A stretch of 64,000 nt of DNA, from NCBI RefSeq assembly GCF_039521745.1, contig NZ_BAAACT010000190.1; one strand, written 5' to 3'. Below, in pieces: positions 50,353-59,875 of the stretch. Both the position numbers and the translations under genes were made by a program. A model generated the notes under the pieces. It worked only from the letters and a program-made list of their open reading frames with translations. It was not told where the DNA came from and searched no databases. The DNA is from Faecalicatena contorta. Lineage in GTDB: Bacteria; Bacillota; Clostridia; Lachnospirales; Lachnospiraceae. Positions within the stretch are counted from its first letter, which is position 1, and each line of letters starts with the position of its first letter.

Positions 50353-53300
50353 CTACCCGCAGTCCTGAGAGTCCTGTGCATTCTCCCTCTCCTGAATAAA
50401 GTCATATAATATCTGGTACAGCCGTTTTGGTTCGATGGGCTTTGCCAGATGGGCATTCATTCCTGCCGCTTTGCTTTTCTCGATGTCATCATCAAAAGCG
50501 TTGGCGGTCATCGCAATAATCGGCACGAACTTTGCATCCTTGTTGCTGAGATGCCTAATATTTGTGGCCGCTGTCAGTCCATCCATCAGCGGCATCCTGA
50601 TATCCATGAGGATGGCATTGTAATACCCTTCTTCCGATTTGCTGAACTTTTCCAGGGCGCGCAGCCCGTTTTCTGCCGTATCAACAGCAAAATTACGGCT
50701 TTCCAGCAGCATAACCGCCACCTCTGTATTGATTGCATTGTCTTCTACAAGAAGAACACGTTTTCCGGCAAAATCATAATCGTCATCTTCCGTCTGCCTT
50801 GCCTCTTCTTCTTTTTTCCCGAGGGCCCTGGTAAATGCAGAGACCAGGGAAGACTTGAACATGGGCTTACTCATCAGAAGGTTGACGCCTGCAAGCTTCG
50901 CTTCATGCTCAATGGCAATCCAATCATAAGCGGTCATAATAATAATAGTCACTTCCGGCCCCACAATACGGCGTATCCGCCGGGCAGTCTCTATACCGTC
51001 CATTCCCGGCATCTTCCAGTCTATCAGAATCATATCGTAATACCGGCCTTCTGCCCATAGTATCTCCACCCTGTCGACAGCTTTCTGCCCGCTGTCTACC
51101 CATTCTGCCTTAATCCCGATCTCTTTGAGTGTCGCAACGGCGCCCTCGCACACAGCCACATCATCATCCACCACAAGGGTTTTTAAATGAGAAAAATTAT
51201 AATCCTGCTTCCTTTGATTATGCCTTTGCTTCTCCTCTTCACTGATGCCAAGCTTCACATCGACCATAAACTCTGTGCCGATCTCTTTAATTGAACGCAC
51301 CGTGATCCTGCCGTCCATCATGTCCACTATATTCTTAGAGATTGCCAGGCCCAGCCCGGTTCCTCCATACAGTGCAGTGGTTCCGGTTGATTCCTGTGAA
51401 AACGGCTCAAATATGTGGGGAAGGAATTCTTCGCTCATTCCCACTCCCGTATCATTAACTATGAATCGCACTACAACGTCGTTCTTTGTCCTTTGCCTCT
51501 GTTCTACGGAAAAAGTAACCCTTCCGCCCTCTCTGGTAAACTTGATGGCATTGCTTAAAATATTAATCAGCACCTGCTGCAGCTTCATCGCATCCCCAAT
51601 ATAATAATCATCTAACACCGGATCAACAATACACTCGTATTCCACATTCTTGGCCGCCGCCTGGCCATAGCAGATCGAATTGATTCCGTTGATAAATTCC
51701 TCTGTAGGAATCTTTTCATTTTTCAAAAGCATCTTGCCGCTTTCAATTCTGCTCATATCCAGTATGTCGTTAATCAGCGACAACAGAAATCTGGAAGAAA
51801 TGCCGATCTTTGATATGCAGTCTTCCACCTGTTCATCATCTCCGATCGACTGTGCGGCGATTGCACTCATCCCGATGATTGCGTTCATAGGCGTACGGAT
51901 CTCATGGCTCATCCTGGACAGGAAATCCGATTTGGCTGCATTTGCCTGTTCTGCTGCAACCAGCGCCGCTGCAAGTTCCTCCTTCTGTTTTTGTTCCTTT
52001 CGCACCACATCTGTGACATCTGTGCGGGCAAGGCATACCCGCCCAAGCTCTCTATTGATATAGAAGACCTGGAATCTTTTCGTTCTGATACCGCCGTCCC
52101 TGTCTCTCATCTCCAGACTAAAAGTGTAAGCTTCCTGCTGCCCAAGCATGTCCTGCATGTAGTCGTAATTCAGCTGCTTCAAATATTCCTGTGCAGCCGC
52201 CTCATCCATAAAACTTCCGGCGGTTCTCCGGATCTTCTCCTGAAAATGCAATTCCTGCCAGGCCGGCCCCATACCACTGCTTTCAAAGGTGAGCCCCCTG
52301 AATATATCTTTTCTGATATCAATCTCCACAATGACATCATAATCCAGAGACGCAATCTTATGAAGCAGCTGTTCTTTGAGCTTCTGCTCTGTTATATCAA
52401 ATGTATAGAAAAAGACAATGACATCTCCCGTCTCCGGATTCAGATAGGAGCGGAAATTGGTGCTTGCCCAGAACAAACTTTTATCGCTGCGGCGGCGCAA
52501 ATATTCAAAACGGTAGTCAACATTGCCGGCAGAATAGTCTTCCAGAACCTTCTCCCTGTCCAACACGCTGAGTATCTGCTCGCGGTCTGACGCTTCAACA
52601 GCAGAGGCTGCCAGATTGAAAATACTCTCTTGATACGTAGCGCCAACATGGGATATCGCCGCGTTGGGATCTGTCATGTAATTTTCCAATACATTCTTAG
52701 AAATATTAAATCTCCCCTGCGTACTCCCTTCCGAAGAGGAGAGTTCGGCAAAATACTCCAGTTCTTTCTCGTAAAGCTCCCGCACACGGCTCTGCAGCTG
52801 CTTTTCCTCCGTGATGTCAACAAAAACGCAGTAAAAATACTGTTCCCCTGTTTCTTCCTTAAGCATTTGTGCCTTCAGGGAAACCCACTTTACTTCCCCG
52901 CCTTTGCATATCACCCGGTTGTCATTATTGATTGTATTCCCGTCCGCCAGTCCGGCCCCCAGCTTTCCCCTCAAGGCATCCACATCCTCCGGATGGATCA
53001 CCGAGAAAAAACGGTTTCCCATAGCTTCAAATTCTTTTCTGGTATAATTTAAAAATTCAAAAAAGCCATCGTTTGCATCTATAATCGAAAAACATGTATC
53101 ATACCTGCATCGAAATACCGCACCGGGCACATTATTGTATATATGCATCACTTCGTCCTGTGCCTTTTTCTGTGCCGTAATATCAATACAAACGGAGGTA
53201 ATAGCTGGCCTGCCACTCTCGTCTTTCATCTGCCGTCCTATATCATGTACCCATATATAGGAACCGTCCTTCCGCTTCATACGGTATTCAACCACGTACT

Positions 53301-53964
53301 CTCCTCTACAGGCTAGCTGCTGCTCTACTTCCCCGTCTATCCTCTGCCTGTCGTCCGGATGCATGCAGTTCGTGATCAGGCCCCCGATTTCTTCCACGAA
53401 TTCCGCTTCATTCCCATACCCCAGATATTCCAGCATCCTGCGGTTAATAAAATAAAAAGGAAAGCCCGGTTCTATGTAACCGCCCATCATCCCTCCGGCG
53501 ATGGACTCATTCAGCAGATCATTGCGCTGTTTCATTACATTCTCCACGACGAGAGTCTGCGGATAATGCTCTCCGCCCTGCTGACTGCTTCCCGGTTCCG
53601 CCGCGTGGAAACAGAATACCTGCCACTTCCCGCCCGTACATTTTAAAGTAAAGAAAAACCGGAGGTGCCACATATACATGGAATTGATCAGAGTCAGATC
53701 CGCAGCCTGCGAAAAGATGCCGGCCGCCAGATACTGCTCATGAATAACCGAAAAATCCATATGAAAAGGTTCCGGAATCTCACTTATGTCCTGCCTCAGA
53801 TACTCCGTCATCATTGCCTTTCCCTGGGCAGTTTCCCCGATTCCGGTACCGACAAATTTTATATCCTCCGCTAAAAAAGAAAGCGTTTTTTCCAGATTCC
53901 GCTCCTGAAACCATGCTCTGCAGAACAGCTGCACCGTCTGCCGCTCATCAATTGTAATTTCCAT
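50353..53964 (-). CDS. hybrid histidine kinase with N-terminal SnoaL-like domain, PAS modules and two receivers
   Basis: A 1203-residue protein. Residues 5-125 resemble an NTF2/SnoaL-like fold (VQLFCRAWFQERNLEKTLSF). PAS modules follow at about 150-270 and 275-395, with more degenerate ones to about 650. HisKA has SRMSHEIRTPMNAIIG; the ATPase has DTGVGMSEEFLP and GTGLGLAISKNI. Two receivers end the protein, about 925-1050 (LIDWKMPGMDG) and 1067-1200 (LMDIRMPLMDG). Two receivers suit a multi-step relay with the HPt gene next to it. The start overlaps the upstream gene by 17 bases; AGAGGAC is its site. Confidence 0.92.
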   Translation of the reverse strand: MEITIDERQTVQLFCRAWFQERNLEKTLSFLAEDIKFVGTGIGETAQGKAMMTEYLRQDISEIPEPFHMDFSVIHEQYLAAGIFSQAADLTLINSMYMWHLRFFFTLKCTGGKWQVFCFHAAEPGSSQQGGEHYPQTLVVENVMKQRNDLLNESIAGGMMGGYIEPGFPFYFINRRMLEYLGYGNEAEFVEEIGGLITNCMHPDDRQRIDGEVEQQLACRGEYVVEYRMKRKDGSYIWVHDIGRQMKDESGRPAITSVCIDITAQKKAQDEVMHIYNNVPGAVFRCRYDTCFSIIDANDGFFEFLNYTRKEFEAMGNRFFSVIHPEDVDALRGKLGAGLADGNTINNDNRVICKGGEVKWVSLKAQMLKEETGEQYFYCVFVDITEEKQLQSRVRELYEKELEYFAELSSSEGSTQGRFNISKNVLENYMTDPNAAISHVGATYQESIFNLAASAVEASDREQILSVLDREKVLEDYSAGNVDYRFEYLRRRSDKSLFWASTNFRSYLNPETGDVIVFFYTFDITEQKLKEQLLHKIASLDYDVIVEIDIRKDIFRGLTFESSGMGPAWQELHFQEKIRRTAGSFMDEAAAQEYLKQLNYDYMQDMLGQQEAYTFSLEMRDRDGGIRTKRFQVFYINRELGRVCLARTDVTDVVRKEQKQKEELAAALVAAEQANAAKSDFLSRMSHEIRTPMNAIIGMSAIAAQSIGDDEQVEDCISKIGISSRFLLSLINDILDMSRIESGKMLLKNEKIPTEEFINGINSICYGQAAAKNVEYECIVDPVLDDYYIGDAMKLQQVLINILSNAIKFTREGGRVTFSVEQRQRTKNDVVVRFIVNDTGVGMSEEFLPHIFEPFSQESTGTTALYGGTGLGLAISKNIVDMMDGRITVRSIKEIGTEFMVDVKLGISEEEKQRHNQRKQDYNFSHLKTLVVDDDVAVCEGAVATLKEIGIKAEWVDSGQKAVDRVEILWAEGRYYDMILIDWKMPGMDGIETARRIRRIVGPEVTIIIMTAYDWIAIEHEAKLAGVNLLMSKPMFKSSLVSAFTRALGKKEEEARQTEDDDYDFAGKRVLLVEDNAINTEVAVMLLESRNFAVDTAENGLRALEKFSKSEEGYYNAILMDIRMPLMDGLTAATNIRHLSNKDAKFVPIIAMTANAFDDDIEKSKAAGMNAHLAKPIEPKRLYQILYDFIQERENAQDSQDCG

Positions 53965-55678
53965 ACTTGTCCTCTTTCTTTCCGCTAAATGCAGTATTGT
54001 TATATAATATATCAGCGCTGCTGCATTCTCTCAAAAGAGCTTTGAATTCTTCGCAGGGCATCGGTTTTGCAAAATAATATCCCTGCACGTAGTCGCAACC
54101 TATCTGACGGAGCCGCTCTAGCTGTTCCCCGGTCTCCACCCCTTCTGCAACTACATCCAGGTGCATCCAGCGGGCCAGATCAATGATAAAGCGCAGAATT
54201 CCCTGGCTGTTGGGCTTGGCGGTCTCGCTCCGGATAAACTTCATATCCAGCTTTAAGATATCAATCGGCATTTCATTTAACATATTCAGCGAGGAATATC
54301 CGCTGCCAAAATCGTCCATCTCAATAATAAATCCCATATCCCGCAAACGGCTGACCGTGTCTATGATCTGTTTCGGATTCTCTGTATAGGCGCTTTCCGT
54401 AATCTCCAGATGCAGCCGGGAGGCTGGGAGCTGATACTTTTCAACCGTTTCCCTGAGAATCTCGGACAGATCCGCATTGTATATATCGGCCCGGGATACA
54501 TTAACAGAAACTGAGATCCGCGGCAGTCCTTCCAGATCCCATTCTTTCATGCTGCTGCATGCCTTGTCCCACACAAACTGATCCAGTTTTGTAATAAATC
54601 CGTTCTGCTCGAAAAGGGGGATAAACTCGGCCGGTGACTGAAGCCCCCATTCCGGATGCTTCCACCTCACCAGCGCCTCTGCTCCGGCCAGCTTTTCATC
54701 CGATATCCGGTACTTGGGCTGGAAATATACCTGGAACTGCTGCTGCTCCAGCGCAGACTCCATACAGTCCGTAACCGCCTGCTTCTTCAGCATCATATTG
54801 CGGAGCATATCATCATATTCCGCAAAATACTTACCGTATTGGCCTTTGATACTGCTGGCCGCCAACAGCGCCCTATCACACATCTGTTCCACCGAGATGG
54901 TTCGGTCAATGATCGTATAAACGCCCCATTTCATCGTAATATTCCTAATATCCGCCTCTTCATTCACCTGCTCAATTGCTTCCATAAACATCTCATCCGT
55001 ATAATCTGTACGTTTTTCCAGCAGACAAGCGAACCGGTCTGAATTCAGACGGCCGCAGATGCCTCTGTCCGCCGTTTTCCGGCTGTACATGTCTGCTACC
55101 GCACAGAGCAGGCGGTCCCCGGTTGGTACACCGAACACATCATTGATCAATTTAAAATTTTCGATATCGGAACAGACAATATCATATTCTATATCCGGGT
55201 TTCTTAGAAGTATATCTTTTACCATCTGATAAAAAAACTCTTTGCTGTACAGCCCCGTCAGCCTGTCATACTGAATCACGTTGATCATGGCCGCCGTCTC
55301 CCGCAGATTGATGATGTTGGCTACCCTGTGCAGGATAATCTGAGGTTTGTAGGGCTTGGCAACAAAATCAGCGGCACCGTGGGACAATGCAGCTACCTCG
55401 TCGGACTCTCCGTCGTTCTGCGTCGCTACGATGACAGGGATAGCGCAGAATGCCGGTTCCGCTTTCATAATAGAGAGAAATGTGTAACCGTCCATCACCG
55501 GCATAACAATATCCAGAAGAATCAGTGAAATTACTTCCCCGTATTGCTTTAAAATATCTAAAGCTGCCTGCCCGTTCTCGGCCTCCAGAACATCATATTC
55601 CGAAGAAAGAATCTGGCAAAGCAGTTCTCTGTTCAGTTCATTATCTTCCACAACTAAAATTTTTTTCTTTGAAAACAT
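53948..55678 (-). CDS. REC-GGDEF-EAL cyclic-di-GMP protein, probable phosphodiesterase
   Basis: A 576-residue response regulator. A receiver (about 1-125) has VVEDNELNRE and LILLDIVMPVMDG. A GGDEF domain (about 135-295) has lost its motif: GRLNSDRFACLL replaces GGDEF, so no cyclase activity is expected. The EAL domain (310-550) keeps AEALVRWKHPE, VNVSRAD, EITESAY and MDDFGSGYSS, so it should degrade cyclic-di-GMP. Phosphorylation by the relay probably controls it. The start at 55678 has an AGAAGG site nine bases upstream. Confidence 0.92.
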   Translation of the reverse strand: MFSKKKILVVEDNELNRELLCQILSSEYDVLEAENGQAALDILKQYGEVISLILLDIVMPVMDGYTFLSIMKAEPAFCAIPVIVATQNDGESDEVAALSHGAADFVAKPYKPQIILHRVANIINLRETAAMINVIQYDRLTGLYSKEFFYQMVKDILLRNPDIEYDIVCSDIENFKLINDVFGVPTGDRLLCAVADMYSRKTADRGICGRLNSDRFACLLEKRTDYTDEMFMEAIEQVNEEADIRNITMKWGVYTIIDRTISVEQMCDRALLAASSIKGQYGKYFAEYDDMLRNMMLKKQAVTDCMESALEQQQFQVYFQPKYRISDEKLAGAEALVRWKHPEWGLQSPAEFIPLFEQNGFITKLDQFVWDKACSSMKEWDLEGLPRISVSVNVSRADIYNADLSEILRETVEKYQLPASRLHLEITESAYTENPKQIIDTVSRLRDMGFIIEMDDFGSGYSSLNMLNEMPIDILKLDMKFIRSETAKPNSQGILRFIIDLARWMHLDVVAEGVETGEQLERLRQIGCDYVQGYYFAKPMPCEEFKALLRECSSADILYNNTAFSGKKEDKYGNYN

Positions 55679-55758
55679 AATTCCCATCCTTCTGTAAAAA
55701 GTTATTCTTACAATGTCTATTGCAAGTGCTCCTACTCTTTGTATATCTGCAGGTATTC

Positions 55759-58557
55759 CTATTTTCCGTATATTAGAGTATGCAAAACATGAAACAGGCG
55801 GTTCACATCCAGAGGCTTTGCAAGAAAATCGTTCATTCCTGACTCTCTTGCCGCATCAACATCTTCCTGGAAAGTATTTGCAGTCATAGCCACAATTGGG
55901 ATAGAATCAGCGTCCTGGCGCCGGAGGGCTCGGATAGCCCGTGCGGCATCCAATCCGTTCATTTCCGGCATCTGCACATCCATCAGAATAGCCTGGAATT
56001 CTCCTGGTTCACTTTCTTTAAATCGTTCTACCGCCAGCACACCGTTTTGCACCCGGCATACGACGGCTCCCTGCATTTTCAGCAAATCTTCTGCGATCTC
56101 CGCATTCAGGTCATTGTCTTCAGCCATCAGGATATGGATCCCTGCCAGTATTTGGCCTTCCTGCTTATCTTCCTCCTCTGTTTTCCTCTCACAGATTGGA
56201 AGCGTAACCGTAAAGTAGAATTCACTCCCCTTCCCTAACTGGCTGTTAACCTGCAGCTCCCCGCCCATCAGCCGGACGATATTGCTGCTAATCGCCAGCC
56301 CCAGTCCGGTGCCCTGGCTTCTCGATGTATTGCTGCCGAGTTGTTCAAAGGATTTAAAAATCTGCTGTTGATCCTCCGGACGGATACCCGTACCATTATC
56401 TATTACCCTGAAGGTAAATGCAGCCTCCTTTACACCGGTTTCTGTTTCGGTCGTACACAGCAGAACCCTGCCGCCTGCCGGGGTGAACTTAAAAGCATTG
56501 GAAAGAAGATTTACCAGTACCTGGCGCAACCGCACGGCATCTCCCATTAAACTGCTGTGGGAGATCTCTGTTTCTAAGGAAAAGGAAAGCCTGTAACGTT
56601 CAGCCTCGCCAGCCATCATGCTCTTTAGGTCGTGAAGCATCTGCTCCAGGTAAAAGGGTTCGCATGCAATGGAAAGCATGCCGTTCTCGATGCGGCTCAT
56701 GTCCAATATATCGTTGATAAGGCTGAGCATATACTGCGAGGAGGTACGAAGCTTAGACAGATTTTTACGCGCATCATCAGGGACACCCTCCATCATACAA
56801 GTCAGATCTGCCAGCCCCACTACCGCATTCATTGGGGTTCGTATCTCATGGCTCATGCGTGAAAGAAATTCTCCCTTGGCACGGCTGGACGCCTCCGCCT
56901 TTTCCAGATTGCTCCGCATCGCAGCCGCCTTCATACGGGAACGGAAGATCAGAACCACCGCAGCTACAATGAACAAAAGGATCCCCCCCAGTACCGCCGC
57001 AAACAAAAATGGGTTGGCATAAACAAAATTAACCAGTGAAAACTGATTGTTGCCAATGGAAACCATGTTCCGGTTGAGGAGCTCATCCTTTTCATCAGCA
57101 TCAAGACTGTTGATGGCCTTGTTCAGTATAGTAAGAAGCGTAGGATCCACTGGCCGTGCCAGCGCAAAATCCACACTGCTGTTATCATTAACCAGCGTCA
57201 CCGGGACTACCTTATTGAAATAACTATGCTGAATTTCCTGCTCGATACGGTTGGAAAGCCCATAGCAAAAGTCGATTTCGCTCCGGTTAACCGCAGCAAG
57301 GGCCTCTTCTATGTCCGGATAGGTTCTGACTTCCGACACAGGTATACTTTTGGGAAGCTGCCGCCCTTCAACAATGCCGCCCGCCAGACCATCGTCCGGA
57401 TAGTTCGATGCCTTGTTGCGTACAATAATATTGTTTAAGCTGGCATAGGGGGCTGAAATTGCCAATCCCTGTTCAGCCGCATTTTCTTCCGAATCAAGGT
57501 AAAAACCTAACATATCTGCCCGCCTCTCCTTCACCACCTGGATGGCTTCCAGATAACTCTGGGCGTACACATAGGTGAATGTAAGGCCGCTATAATCTTC
57601 GATCTCCTGCAGGATATCAGGAACCACTCCTTCATGTGTGCTTTCTGCCGAGGTCTTACAGAATAAAGGGTGCCAGCCCTCCGGTACGGCCACTGTTACC
57701 ACTTTCTTCTCCTTAACATAAGAAAGTTCGTCTTCGTCAAGCAGGATATCCGCCGTTAGATTCGTAAAATTTGCATTAAATCGTTCCGTGCCAAAATTAG
57801 GATTCGATGCGCTGATTAGCGCCAGAGACATATTTAACCCATCCAGAACCTCCTGGTTTCCTGGTGTGGTAACAATATAGTATGGCTGGGAATCATAGGA
57901 TGCCACAATACGGAAGTCTGTGCCGCGCTCAGTAAAATTGCCCAACAACAGATCTACCTCTCCTTTAGCCAAATATGTATAAAGATTTCCCGCCGCCGAT
58001 AACTGTTCATAGGAATATTCCTTTAAGCGGCAGTTCAAATTGTTAGTGGACAAAAATTCTTTCAAACGGCGGATTGATTCTTGTGCATTAGCATAGACAC
58101 CGATGACTTTGCCATTCATGCTCTCCAGATCATTAGTCCGGATGCTCCCGTCGTCCCTGCGGGCCAGAAGGGCAGACCTGCCGTACCCCATGTTGTAATC
58201 CGGATAGGCATAATACTCCTCTAAACCAGGCATGTAATAGCTGCCGCCCATCAGGTCGAATTCACCATGATCAAAGCGCTCCAGCAGTTCATCACTGCTG
58301 TCCACATCAATGTACTCGTACTCCCAGTTCGTATATTTTGCGATTTCGTTGAGGTAATCAACCACCAGGCCGTGACGGGTTCCATCCTCCGAAGTCTCAC
58401 TCATTCCCTTTACTTGGGGAAAGGCGACCCGAAGTACGCCAGGAGTCTTTTCTGCAGACTTTACCGGAACGCAAAACGTGATTGTCAGAAGTACCGTCAT
58501 TAGAATCGCAGCAATCCGCTTCCTAGATTTGCTCTGAGAGCTTTTACATATTTCCAT
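55759..58557 (-). CDS. BvgS-like hybrid sensor kinase with two periplasmic-type solute-binding domains
   Basis: A 932-residue protein. A signal/anchor segment (about 14-34) is followed by two tandem family 3 solute-binding domains (about 38-270 and 280-510), exposed outside the cell. A membrane helix (FLFAAVLGGILLFIVAAVVL, about 528-550) leads to HisKA (SRMSHEIRTPMNAVVG), the ATPase (DNGTGIRPEDQ, GTGLGLAISSNI) and a receiver (AEDNDLNAE, LMDVQMPEMNG, 805-932). Amino acids or similar solutes are likely signals. It is the first gene of the operon. Confidence 0.93.
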   Translation of the reverse strand: MEICKSSQSKSRKRIAAILMTVLLTITFCVPVKSAEKTPGVLRVAFPQVKGMSETSEDGTRHGLVVDYLNEIAKYTNWEYEYIDVDSSDELLERFDHGEFDLMGGSYYMPGLEEYYAYPDYNMGYGRSALLARRDDGSIRTNDLESMNGKVIGVYANAQESIRRLKEFLSTNNLNCRLKEYSYEQLSAAGNLYTYLAKGEVDLLLGNFTERGTDFRIVASYDSQPYYIVTTPGNQEVLDGLNMSLALISASNPNFGTERFNANFTNLTADILLDEDELSYVKEKKVVTVAVPEGWHPLFCKTSAESTHEGVVPDILQEIEDYSGLTFTYVYAQSYLEAIQVVKERRADMLGFYLDSEENAAEQGLAISAPYASLNNIIVRNKASNYPDDGLAGGIVEGRQLPKSIPVSEVRTYPDIEEALAAVNRSEIDFCYGLSNRIEQEIQHSYFNKVVPVTLVNDNSSVDFALARPVDPTLLTILNKAINSLDADEKDELLNRNMVSIGNNQFSLVNFVYANPFLFAAVLGGILLFIVAAVVLIFRSRMKAAAMRSNLEKAEASSRAKGEFLSRMSHEIRTPMNAVVGLADLTCMMEGVPDDARKNLSKLRTSSQYMLSLINDILDMSRIENGMLSIACEPFYLEQMLHDLKSMMAGEAERYRLSFSLETEISHSSLMGDAVRLRQVLVNLLSNAFKFTPAGGRVLLCTTETETGVKEAAFTFRVIDNGTGIRPEDQQQIFKSFEQLGSNTSRSQGTGLGLAISSNIVRLMGGELQVNSQLGKGSEFYFTVTLPICERKTEEEDKQEGQILAGIHILMAEDNDLNAEIAEDLLKMQGAVVCRVQNGVLAVERFKESEPGEFQAILMDVQMPEMNGLDAARAIRALRRQDADSIPIVAMTANTFQEDVDAARESGMNDFLAKPLDVNRLFHVLHTLIYGK

Positions 58558-58788
58558 TTCCTTGTACCCCTTATTTCTTCAAATTGCCTGATCATGTGAG
58601 ATGCTGCAGACCGTCATTTCAATCATTAAAGATCTCAAAGAGGTAACGGTATGAATCCAGCTTTTCCGCATCCTAATTTATATATCTATTTTAATAGTAT
58701 AGCAAAAACAGCCTAAAATATCAATAGAACGTCAACGAATAGGAAGACGGTGTCAAGGTCTAAGGCACTGGCTGGATTTGAAGTCATT

Positions 58789-58832
58789 AAAAACCCACAA
58801 AAGCGTATCTGGCCATGCTTATGTGGGTTTTA
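58789..58832. terminator. bidirectional terminator after the oppF-type gene
   Basis: AAAACCCACA and TGTGGGTTTT, with an inner AAGC/GCTT, form a long stem around GTATCTGGCCAT. A and T tracts flank both sides. It lies 60 bases after the OppF-type stop and about 230 bases before the kinase operon start. Nothing else recognisable lies in 58558-58891. Confidence 0.85.
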
Positions 58833-58891
58833 TCTATGATGAAAGACCAAGATCATCTGGCTTCTATTGATTGTATGGATCTTTCATTTCT

Positions 58892-59863
58892 TCAGGATTC
58901 TAACAGGTGGCAGGCTGCTTTATGTCCGCCCCCGCAGTCCTTCCAAGCCGGCGCCTGTTCTCTGCAGATGTCCATACAATGTCTGCATCTTGTATGGAAC
59001 TTACATCCTGATGGCGGCTGATCGGCTGACGGAACATCTCCTTTCAGTATGATCCGTCCTCCTTTGCGGTCAGGATCGGGCCTTGGCACAGCGCTTAGAA
59101 GCGCTTTTGTATATGGATGCAGGGGATTCCTGAATAATTCTTTCTTAGGCGCAACCTCTACCATAGAACCAAGGTACATCACCCCTACCTCGTCCGATAT
59201 ATGTTCTACCACTGACAGGTCGTGTGAAATAAACAAATATGAAAGCTGCTGCTCCCTTTGCAGCTTCTTCATGAGATTAATGACCTGCGCCTGGATTGAA
59301 ACATCCAGTGCAGATACCGGTTCATCACATATAATAAGATCCGGATTCAGCGCCAGCGCCCTTGCAACGCAGATACGCTGTCTCTGCCCGCCTGAAAATT
59401 CATGAGGAAAGCGTTCAATATATTCCCGGGAAAGGCCGCATTTTTCCATAGTCTCCTCAACATAACTGCGCAGTTCATTGCCAGGTACCAGGTGATGTTC
59501 CCTTACCGCTTCCCCAATCAATTCAAACACATTCATCCTGGGATCCAGCGAGGAATAAGGATCCTGGAAAATCATCTGGATCTTTGTGCGCATCTTCTTT
59601 AACTCTTTCTGATCCAATAAAAACAGATCCCTGCCAAACAGTTTTGCTTCTCCCGCCGTCGGTTCCGTCAAGCGCAGGATTGTTTTGCCGATTGTTGTCT
59701 TGCCACAGCCTGATTCTCCCACCAGGCCAAAAGTCTTTCCTTTTTCTATTGTAAAGCTGACATCATCCACTGCTTTCACAAGCCCTGCGCTTTTGCCAAA
59801 TACCCCTTTTTTCATTGTGTAATACGTTTTCAAGTGATTGACTTCCAATACCGTATTGCTCAT
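58892..59863 (-). CDS. oligopeptide/dipeptide ABC transporter ATPase (OppF/DppF type)
   Basis: A 323-residue ABC ATPase. Walker A is GESGCGKTTIGK, signature FSGGQRQRICVARAL, Walker B LIICDEPVSALD, and the switch SHDLSVVEHI. The C-terminal extension with CKFHTRCRHCMDIC is the OppD/F-type cysteine cluster. It is the last gene of the right-hand transporter operon; GGAGGG precedes the ATG. Confidence 0.94.
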   Translation of the reverse strand: MSNTVLEVNHLKTYYTMKKGVFGKSAGLVKAVDDVSFTIEKGKTFGLVGESGCGKTTIGKTILRLTEPTAGEAKLFGRDLFLLDQKELKKMRTKIQMIFQDPYSSLDPRMNVFELIGEAVREHHLVPGNELRSYVEETMEKCGLSREYIERFPHEFSGGQRQRICVARALALNPDLIICDEPVSALDVSIQAQVINLMKKLQREQQLSYLFISHDLSVVEHISDEVGVMYLGSMVEVAPKKELFRNPLHPYTKALLSAVPRPDPDRKGGRIILKGDVPSADQPPSGCKFHTRCRHCMDICREQAPAWKDCGGGHKAACHLLES

Positions 59864-59875
59864 ACCTTATCCCTC

